NCBI GenBank assembly: GCA_902492505.1
Contig: CABULU010000008.1
Span: 1 to 48,698, forward strand
Direction of reading: 5' to 3'
DNA from: an uncultured Eubacteriales bacterium
GTDB lineage: Bacteria > Bacillota > Clostridia > Oscillospirales > QAKW01
Length of the DNA: 48,698 nucleotides
Shown here: piece by piece, positions 42,424-48,698 of the stretch
How the letters are laid out: every line of letters begins with the position of its first letter
Numbering within the stretch: position 1 is the first letter of the stretch
The notes under the pieces: model-generated
The model's database searches: none
Told to the model about the DNA's origin: nothing
The model's input: the letters and a program-made list of their open reading frames with translations, nothing else
Made by a program: the position numbers and the translations under genes

Positions 42424-43467
42424 TTACCCGATTTTTGAAAGCGGCTTGATATCGATTTTATTGTACCCTGTAAGCTTTGCCGCAAGACGCGCGTTTTGTC
42501 CCTCCTTGCCGATAGCGAGAGACAATTGGTCATCAGAGACAACAACCGTACAGCTTTTTTCGCTATCGTCGGCTATTACACTGATAACCGTTGCCGGTGC
42601 AAGCGCCTGAGTAATATATTCCTCCGGATTATCAGAATACTTTATAACGTCTATCTTCTCACCGTGAAGCTCATCGCAGACATTTGCAATCCGCATACCT
42701 TTTGCGCCTATGCACGCACCGACGGGATCAACCTCTTCATTTGATGACCAAACAGCAATTTTTGTTCTGCTGCCTGCCTCGCGCGCAATTGACTTTATTT
42801 CAACGGTACCGTCAAAAATTTCAGGAACCTCCAGCTCAAACAGACGTTTCACAAGCCCGGGATGAGTACGGGAAATAAGCACCTGAGGTCCGCGCTGAGT
42901 CTTTCTTACCTCAACCACATAAATTTTAATTCTGTCACCCTCACTCAAGGTTTCACCGGGTATCTGCTCGTTTTTGACAAGCAGCGCCTCACTCTTGCCT
43001 ATGCTAAGCGTGGCGTTTCCGGTCGGCTCGACACGGCTGACAACAGTGGAAATTATTTCAGATTCCTTACCGTCAAACTCCTGGTACAAAAGCCCGCGTT
43101 CAGCATCGCGAATACCCTGAATTATAACCTGCTTTGCAGCCTGCGCAGCAATCCTGCCGAATTCTTTGGTTTTGACTTCACGCTTTATCTGACCGCCCAG
43201 CTTTGCGCGTTTGGAGCCCTTTTCCAAAAGTTCTGCAAGGCTGATTTCTGTGGCTTCGTTTTCTACTGTTTCAACGATAGTTTTAACCTGATAAAGCTTA
43301 ATATCCTTTTTTTCCTTGTTTATTACAACCATTGCATTATCCGAGGTGCCAAACGCTTTTTTTGCAGCACTCAGCAGCGCGGCCTCGACCTTTTCAAGCA
43401 TATAATCGGCGGGAATGCCCTTTTCCGCCTCTATAAGGTCGATTGCCTTGAAAAATTCCGAATTCAT
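42424..43467 (-). CDS. nusA: transcription termination/antitermination factor NusA
   Basis: 347 residues, Firmicutes length without the acidic C-terminal repeats of E. coli. N-terminal RNA polymerase-binding domain (about 1-125), S1 domain (about 130-200, ISTVVSRVEPTGNATLSIG), then two KH domains (GACIGAKGMRIANV and LAIGKEGQNARLAAKLTGY). AAAGGAGAAGG precedes the ATG. Confidence 0.97.
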   Translation of the reverse strand: MNSEFFKAIDLIEAEKGIPADYMLEKVEAALLSAAKKAFGTSDNAMVVINKEKKDIKLYQVKTIVETVENEATEISLAELLEKGSKRAKLGGQIKREVKTKEFGRIAAQAAKQVIIQGIRDAERGLLYQEFDGKESEIISTVVSRVEPTGNATLSIGKSEALLVKNEQIPGETLSEGDRIKIYVVEVRKTQRGPQVLISRTHPGLVKRLFELEVPEIFDGTVEIKSIAREAGSRTKIAVWSSNEEVDPVGACIGAKGMRIANVCDELHGEKIDVIKYSDNPEEYITQALAPATVISVIADDSEKSCTVVVSDDQLSLAIGKEGQNARLAAKLTGYNKIDIKPLSKIG

Positions 43468-43499
43468 TTTTGTCCTTCTCCTTTATATACTGAGTTTAA

Positions 43500-43976
43500 T
43501 TAAGAAAATTCAATAAAGTCAACATAGGGTCTGACAAGGCTTGCGTCCCTGATATTAACAATCCTTCGAGTACCGTCGCTGCACTGTACGGTAAACATAC
43601 CGTCGGTATACGCGCAAAGCTCTCCCGAAAATTCCTTAACACCGTCCTGAGCCTTATACAAACGCACCTCAATCATTTTATTCATAAAGCGCAAAAAATC
43701 CTTCTCGGTTTTCAGCGGACGGTCAATACCGACTGATGAAACCTCAAGATAATAGCTGTCCGGAACGGGGTCATGCTCGTCAAGCACGGGGTCAACAGCA
43801 CGAGACATACGCTCGCAGTCGTCCGAGCTTATAACACCGTCCGGCTTGTCGATATAAATACGGAGAAAATAATCTGCGCCTTCTTTGACGTATTCAACGT
43901 CGTAAAGCTCATATCCCAGTTGTTGCGCATATGGTAAAACAAGCTCCGAAACTATTTCAGCAACGCTCTTTTTCAT
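43500..43976 (-). CDS. rimP: ribosome maturation factor RimP
   Basis: 158 residues. N-terminal alpha/beta domain (YELYDVEYVKEGADYFLRIYIDKP) and C-terminal SH3-like domain with SSVGIDRPLKTEKDF. First gene of the rimP-nusA-infB operon, downstream of a promoter and a leader hairpin; GGAGGGC precedes the ATG. Confidence 0.95.
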   Translation of the reverse strand: MKKSVAEIVSELVLPYAQQLGYELYDVEYVKEGADYFLRIYIDKPDGVISSDDCERMSRAVDPVLDEHDPVPDSYYLEVSSVGIDRPLKTEKDFLRFMNKMIEVRLYKAQDGVKEFSGELCAYTDGMFTVQCSDGTRRIVNIRDASLVRPYVDFIEFS

Positions 43977-43999
43977 TCAAGCCCTCCTATGCAATATTT

Positions 44000-44025
44000 A
44001 AGAGGACTGCGTTCACAGTCCTCTT
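44000..44025 (-). other. hairpin in the 5' leader of the rimP operon
   Basis: Perfect 10-base stem AAGAGGACTG/CAGTCCTCTT with a 6-base loop, about 20 bases after the predicted start of transcription and about 25 before the ATG. No T run follows on the minus strand, so it is not a plain terminator; it may stabilise mRNA or be a binding site. Confidence 0.65.
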
Positions 44026-44043
44026 ATCATTTACTTTGATATT

Positions 44044-44072
44044 ATTATAGCACCGATATATATAAAAATCAA
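44044..44072 (-). promoter_or_regulatory. promoter of the rimP-nusA-infB operon
   Basis: Minus strand TTGATT (44072-44067), 17 bases, TATAAT (44049-44044), just after the stop of the SLH gene. Confidence 0.75.
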
Positions 44073-44089
44073 GCTATTTTTATTATATT

Positions 44090-45886
44090 TTATGCGATAT
44101 AATCTTTATGAAAAACAGTATAGATTTTTGCAACCTGTGCTCGGGTGGCGGAGCCCTTTGGATCAAAGGTCGTTTCCGTCATGCCGCTGACTATTCCCGC
44201 GCGCTGGCAGGCATATACCGCGTCTTTGGCATAGTTTGACACGTTAGCGTCGTCGGAAAACACCTTCGGTGCCACAGCTTCATTCAAGGTTAAGCCTTTA
44301 TAATTTGCAAACCGCACAAGAAGAACACACATCTGCTCGCGCGTCACACCGGCATTAGGTTCAAAGGTAGTCGTGGACACACCGTCAACAATTCCGTTCT
44401 CGTTCGCCCACTTAACCGACGGCGCGTACCATTTGCCGGACGGTACATCGGAAAACACAGTATCAACATCTCTGTTTTCCGTATCAACTCCCTCAAGATT
44501 TGCAAGTACCTGCACAAACATTGCTCGTGTCATAGCGGTATCGGGTTCAAAATCAGTTTCCGACATGCCGTTAAATATATTGTTTGTAACAACATAATCA
44601 ACATATTCCTTGTACCATCTATCCGAGTCAACATCATTAAACATTTCGGAAGAATCAATAATAAGCATATCGCCATTTCCTACCTTAACCGTGACAATTT
44701 TTTCAATATCGGACGTTGTCATGTAGTCATAAGTCTGTATCTGCTTATACGTTATTTTAAGTTTCACCACGCCGTCTTTGATAAACGTCAGCTTTTCCGA
44801 CGTTTTCAACGTCTCACTGTAGTTCTGGTCACTCTGTTTTACGCAGTCTCTTCCCGAAATTACAGTAACGCTCGGCTTATATGCTACCGGAAATCCATTG
44901 TCGTAATTCCACTGCCAATGTACTTTATCCTCATATTTATAATAAGAATAATTGTCCTTATTTTCATACCGGGCGACGTCTGTATTTTCAAGCGCGGTAT
45001 TGGCAAGCTCGGTCATAAAGTCAACAGTGGCGCCCACCTCCACTCTTTCAGGGAGATTGCTTATAATTTCAGGCTCTTCAACTTCAACCACGGCCGGCTC
45101 GCAGACAGGTACGCCGTCATAATATGCCTGAAAATCATATCTGCCAGGTTTAGTTATGAACCCCGTGGGCGAAAAAAGCCCTGAATTATATGTTCTGTCT
45201 ACACTGACTTTCGGCCAATCGCCGCCGGCGCCGCCTATGTAATTAATAAACTCATCCCATGGAAAATCAATACTAATCTTATCAAAACACACATATCCAT
45301 AATTGAGATTTTCAAAAATCACATCATTCGGATATTTAAATATATATTCATTTAAATTATCATCGTAATAACTTACATATTCACCGATCTTATACTTCAT
45401 CAACTTCGGAAAATTATATTTTACCTTAACAGGTCTGTTCGCCGGGCGTTCGGTTACAGTAAAATTATATATTTTCTCAAAAGTATAAGCTTTTTCCGTT
45501 CCAAGACTGTCTGCTATAATAACATCAACTTTTACTTTAACAGCTGCCTGACCGGAAGATGAAAATTTAACGGCTGTGACAAGCTCTCCCATATCATCAA
45601 TTTCAATTAACTCGGCACAGTCTCCGGAAATTATCGTATATTCAAATACAGTTCCACGATAGGTAAATCCATCCTCATAATAGGCTACGGAATTTAAACT
45701 TACGATAAACACATCGTTTACCCACAAATTGTCAAACTCAGACTCAGGAATATTACTGCCGATATCAATATCAATTATAACATCATCGTCGCCTGATGGC
45801 TCGGCAAAAGTATATGCCGACACCGCCGACAGAAGCACAAGCAATGTAAGTACGACAGAAATAATTCTTTTAAGCTTTCTTTTCAT
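44090..45886 (-). CDS. secreted protein with three C-terminal SLH domains
   Basis: 598 residues. Signal peptide at about 1-27 (KRKLKRIISVVLTLLVLLSA...). The central part (about 30-430) is beta-rich and contains Ig-like stretches, with no family I recognise. SLH domains at about 435-595: FNDVDSDRWYKEYVDYV, FSDVPSGKWYAPSVKWA and FSDDANVSNYAKDAVYA. The SLH block is closely similar to that of the CotH protein at 17455-19761. ATG 45886 is chosen for the upstream GAGGGGAG and the signal peptide that follows. Surface-anchored; function unknown. Confidence 0.88.
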   Translation of the reverse strand: MKRKLKRIISVVLTLLVLLSAVSAYTFAEPSGDDDVIIDIDIGSNIPESEFDNLWVNDVFIVSLNSVAYYEDGFTYRGTVFEYTIISGDCAELIEIDDMGELVTAVKFSSSGQAAVKVKVDVIIADSLGTEKAYTFEKIYNFTVTERPANRPVKVKYNFPKLMKYKIGEYVSYYDDNLNEYIFKYPNDVIFENLNYGYVCFDKISIDFPWDEFINYIGGAGGDWPKVSVDRTYNSGLFSPTGFITKPGRYDFQAYYDGVPVCEPAVVEVEEPEIISNLPERVEVGATVDFMTELANTALENTDVARYENKDNYSYYKYEDKVHWQWNYDNGFPVAYKPSVTVISGRDCVKQSDQNYSETLKTSEKLTFIKDGVVKLKITYKQIQTYDYMTTSDIEKIVTVKVGNGDMLIIDSSEMFNDVDSDRWYKEYVDYVVTNNIFNGMSETDFEPDTAMTRAMFVQVLANLEGVDTENRDVDTVFSDVPSGKWYAPSVKWANENGIVDGVSTTTFEPNAGVTREQMCVLLVRFANYKGLTLNEAVAPKVFSDDANVSNYAKDAVYACQRAGIVSGMTETTFDPKGSATRAQVAKIYTVFHKDYIA

Positions 45887-46048
45887 AACAAATTCTCCCC
45901 TCGGCTTTCCACAATAAAAAATGCACAGCAAAAATACATACAAGCATATACGGGTATATTTAATTTGTGTCGCAAAATCAATTTACCACGTTTTGACATA
46001 AAAATCAATATCACAGTAAAATTTTAAGTATTACTTATAGCAGGAATA

Positions 46049-46080
46049 AAAAGACGCACCGTTAAAACGGTGCGTCTTTT
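46049..46080 (-). terminator. intrinsic terminator after the hydrogenase operon
   Basis: Perfect 13-base stem AAAAGACGCACCG/CGGTGCGTCTTTT with loop TTAAAA, 8 bases after the hydrogenase stop. Confidence 0.93.
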
Positions 46081-46088
46081 ATTAAATT

Positions 46089-47840
46089 TTACAGAGTACC
46101 GAAGCGGTTTCTCTTTACATAAGTCGTATGGAACGCCTTATGCGCCTTATGGCTGCCGGGCTTTTCAAAATACTCGGCATAAGCCTCTTTCAAAACTGGA
46201 TTTTCATGTGACTTTCTAAGCGGCATATTTTTATCAATATTATAAAGAACCGCAGCGCGCTTGCCGCGAACATCTTCAAAATTGCGGACAGACGCAGCAA
46301 CAACCGGCTGACCACCGCCGTTTACACAGCCGCCGGGACATGCCATTATCTCGATAAACTGATAATCGACCTCGCCCTTGCGAACCTTCTTCATTAGCTC
46401 TTTTGCATTTGCAAGACCGGACGCAACAGCAACCTTTACCGTAAGACCGCCGACTTCATAAGAAGCTTCCTTGATTCCCTCCATGCCGCGCACTTCGGTA
46501 AATTCAAGGTTGGGGAGTTCCTTACCCGTTATAGTCTCAACAGCAGTTCTGAGAGCCGCCTCCATAACGCCGCCGGTCGCGCCGAATATAACACCGGCAC
46601 CGGTGGATGAACCAAGAGGCATGTCAAACTTCTCGTCTGCAAGACCGTTAAAGTTAATACCTGCACGTTTTATCATTCTTGCAAGCTCGCGCGTTGTAAT
46701 AACGGCATCAACGTCGGGAACACCGGCAGCAGCCTGGTCCTCACGACCTATTTCAAACTTCTTTGCGGTACATGGCATTACCGAGACGACATAAATGTCC
46801 TTCGGGTCAATGCCCATCTTATCTGCATACCATGTTTTTGCAAGCGCACCGAACATCTGCTGCGGAGACTTGCAGGTTGAAAGATTATCAAGAAGATCGG
46901 GGAAGTTATACTCGCAGTATTTAATCCAGCCGGGCGAGCATGAGGTTATCATCGGCAGCTTACCGCCGTTTTGAATTCTCTCTACAAGCTCGTTTGCCTC
47001 CTCGATAATAGTAAGGTCGGCTGCAATATCGGTATCGTACACTCCGTCAAAGCCGAGTCTGCGAAGAGCCGCAACCATTTTACCCTCTCCGTCTGTACCT
47101 ATCGGATTTCCGAACTCCTCCGCGATAGCGGCACGAACGGCAGGAGCAGTCTGCACAATAACATGCTTGCTGTCGTCGGAAAGCGCCTCCCAAACCTTAC
47201 CTGTGCTGTCCTTTTCGGAAAGAGCACCGGTAGGACAGTTTACGATACACTGACCGCAGGATACGCATGACGTTTCATCAAGCAGAGCCTCGAAAGGTGA
47301 GCCGACATGTGTGGCAAAACCACGCTCGTTTGCACCGATAACAGAGACTGCCTGATTTTTCTCGCACACGGCGATACAACGGCGGCAGAGAATACATTTT
47401 GAGTTATCGCGGTACATATGAGCCGCAGAGTCGTCAATCTCAGACTCGGTCTTTGCACCGTCATACTTGCCGTCATTATCAACACCGTATTCATTACACA
47501 GCGACTGAAGCTCACAACTGCCGCTCCTGATACATGAAAGACATTTGCGGTTGTGATTTGACAAAAGCAGCTCAAGCGTCATGCGCCTTGCCTTCAGGAC
47601 GCGGGGAGTTGACGTAAACACTTCCATGCCCTCGTTAACAGGATATACACATGAGGCTACAAGAGAACGGGCACCCTTTACCTCAACTACGCAGATACGG
47701 CAGGCACCTATCTCGTTTATTTCCTTCATATAGCAAAGAGTAGGAATTTCAATGTTTGCCGACTTTGCAGCCTGAAGAATGGTTGAACCCGCAGGAACGG
47801 ATACATCGATATTGTTTATTTTGAGATTTACCATATTCAT
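46089..47840 (-). CDS. hydA: [FeFe] hydrogenase catalytic subunit (HydA of an NADH-dependent/bifurcating complex)
   Basis: 583 residues. N-terminal 2Fe-2S domain (CYMKEINEIGACRIC), His-Cys 4Fe-4S site (HNRKCLSCIRSGSCELQ), two 4Fe-4S (CILCRRCIAVCE, CVSCGQCIVNCPTG), then the H-cluster domain with L1 TSCSPGWIKYCE (about 297), L2 MPCTAKKFE (about 352) and L3 EIMACPGGCVNGGGQP (about 494), and a fused small-subunit tail HKAFHTTYVKR. Reduces protons to H2 using electrons passed from the NuoF-like partner encoded just upstream. AGGAGG precedes the ATG. Confidence 0.96.
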   Translation of the reverse strand: MNMVNLKINNIDVSVPAGSTILQAAKSANIEIPTLCYMKEINEIGACRICVVEVKGARSLVASCVYPVNEGMEVFTSTPRVLKARRMTLELLLSNHNRKCLSCIRSGSCELQSLCNEYGVDNDGKYDGAKTESEIDDSAAHMYRDNSKCILCRRCIAVCEKNQAVSVIGANERGFATHVGSPFEALLDETSCVSCGQCIVNCPTGALSEKDSTGKVWEALSDDSKHVIVQTAPAVRAAIAEEFGNPIGTDGEGKMVAALRRLGFDGVYDTDIAADLTIIEEANELVERIQNGGKLPMITSCSPGWIKYCEYNFPDLLDNLSTCKSPQQMFGALAKTWYADKMGIDPKDIYVVSVMPCTAKKFEIGREDQAAAGVPDVDAVITTRELARMIKRAGINFNGLADEKFDMPLGSSTGAGVIFGATGGVMEAALRTAVETITGKELPNLEFTEVRGMEGIKEASYEVGGLTVKVAVASGLANAKELMKKVRKGEVDYQFIEIMACPGGCVNGGGQPVVAASVRNFEDVRGKRAAVLYNIDKNMPLRKSHENPVLKEAYAEYFEKPGSHKAHKAFHTTYVKRNRFGTL

Positions 47841-47855
47841 TAATATATTACCTCC

Positions 47856-48698
47856 TTACTCTTTGATTATCGCATTAAACTTACAGTTGGACATACATAC
47901 GCCGCACTTGATACACTTTGCAGGATCAATGACGTGTTTTTCCTTAACTGCACCCGAAATAGCATTAACAGGGCACTTTCTGGCACAAAGCGTACAGCCC
48001 TTACATGCATCAGTAATCTTATACTGAAGCAGGGACTTACATACGCCCGCCGGACATTTCTTATCGACGATATGAGCCACATACTCGTCTCTGAAATATT
48101 TAAGCGTTGAAAGAATCGGGTTAGGAGCCGTCTGCCCCAGACCGCAAAGCGCATTATCTTTAATGTAATAGCAAAGCTCCTCAAGATCGTCGAGATCCTG
48201 CATTGTGGCTTTGCCGCTTGTAATTTTGTCAAGATACTCCAAAAGACGCTTTGTACCGACGCGGCATGGAGTACATTTACCGCAGGACTCATCAACGGTA
48301 AATTCAAGGAAGAACTTGGCTATATCAACCATACAGTTATCTTCGTCCATGACGATAAGACCGCCCGAGCCCATCATTGAGCCTATTGCGGCAAGCGAGT
48401 CATAGTCGATATGCGTGTCTATAAGAGACGCGGGGATACAACCACCGGACGGGCCGCCAGTCTGCGCAGCCTTAAATTTCTTGCCGTTGGGAATACCGCC
48501 GCCGATATCTTCTATAATTTCACGCAGCGTTGTGCCCATCGGGATTTCAACAAGACCAGTATTTACAATCTTGCCGCCGAGAGCAAACACCTTTGTACCC
48601 TTTGAGTTCTCTGTGCCCATGCTTGCAAACCAGTCGGCACCTTTAAGAATAATCTGCGGGATATTTGCGTATGTTTCAACATTATTATTCATCGTAGG
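47856..48698 (-). CDS. hydB: NuoF-like diaphorase subunit of the hydrogenase (partial)
   Basis: C-terminal 280 residues; the frame stays open past the window edge, so the N-terminal FMN/NADH-binding part and start are outside. Visible: VETYANIPQII (start of the SLBB region), GGPSGGCIPA, the 4Fe-4S site SCGKCTPCRVGT, and two C-terminal 4Fe-4S motifs CKGCTLCARKCP and CIKCGVCMSNCK. This matches HydB of electron-bifurcating and NADH-dependent [FeFe] hydrogenases. It ends 15 bases before hydA. Confidence 0.93.
   Translation of the reverse strand, partial: PTMNNNVETYANIPQIILKGADWFASMGTENSKGTKVFALGGKIVNTGLVEIPMGTTLREIIEDIGGGIPNGKKFKAAQTGGPSGGCIPASLIDTHIDYDSLAAIGSMMGSGGLIVMDEDNCMVDIAKFFLEFTVDESCGKCTPCRVGTKRLLEYLDKITSGKATMQDLDDLEELCYYIKDNALCGLGQTAPNPILSTLKYFRDEYVAHIVDKKCPAGVCKSLLQYKITDACKGCTLCARKCPVNAISGAVKEKHVIDPAKCIKCGVCMSNCKFNAIIKE

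Noticed and set aside
44000..44025. Hairpin as terminator of the SLH gene
   Set aside because: It lies downstream of the rimP promoter, inside the rimP leader, and has no T tract on that strand.

Overview
The window looks like a chromosomal segment of an uncultured or poorly characterised anaerobic Clostridia (Oscillospirales/Ruminococcaceae-like). Supporting signs are Firmicutes-type promoters and strong purine-rich ribosome binding sites, a Phe T-box in front of pheST, an ireB homologue, SLH-domain surface proteins, a FeoA/FeoB/Cys-rich iron cassette, a multi-subunit [FeFe] hydrogenase, a type III glutamine synthetase and a split glutamate synthase. There are no phage genes, insertion sequences or CRISPR arrays. 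The taxon is an inference from gene content; no 16S gene is present.

Layout. 1-1320: one lipoprotein gene and about 390 bases with no convincing gene. 1366-4654 (-): a membrane protein, a bifunctional NAD(P)HX repair enzyme and alanine racemase. 4664-8760 (+): T-box leader, pheS, pheT, then ireB and a strong terminator. 8774-17381 (-): a sugar locus with a fructokinase-like kinase, a LacI-type regulator carrying an extra second sugar-binding domain, a complete ribose-type ABC importer and a GH32 glycosidase, with several operator-like palindromes near the promoters. 17411-20203 (-): a DtxR-type regulator followed by a CotH/SLH surface protein. 20269-22992 (+): feoA-feoB and a 58-residue Cys-rich membrane protein, with three palindromic operators.

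22993-34432 is a nitrogen assimilation island built around a divergent promoter pair at 28338-28429. Leftward: glutaminase subunit, FMN/Fe-S synthase subunit and GXGXG subunit of glutamate synthase, glnA, and an ANTAR-domain regulator with a degenerate receiver. Rightward: type III glutamine synthetase, a truncated ammonium-transporter-like ORF, asparagine synthetase and GMP synthase. Both leaders carry small hairpins with the same six-base loop AAAGGC (A at loop position 1, G at position 4, the ANTAR-target signature), each overlapping an intrinsic terminator. The ANTAR protein at the end of the leftward operon is therefore the likely antiterminator of both arms. This is the most interesting system in the window.

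34438-44072 (-): a tRNA-Pro gene, then (in transcription order) rimP-nusA-ylxR-ylxQ-infB-rbfA-nrnA-truB-ribF, ending with two lipoprotein genes. 44090-45886 (-): a second SLH protein. 46049-48698 (-): [FeFe] hydrogenase catalytic subunit and the C-terminal part of its NuoF-like diaphorase partner, which runs off the window.
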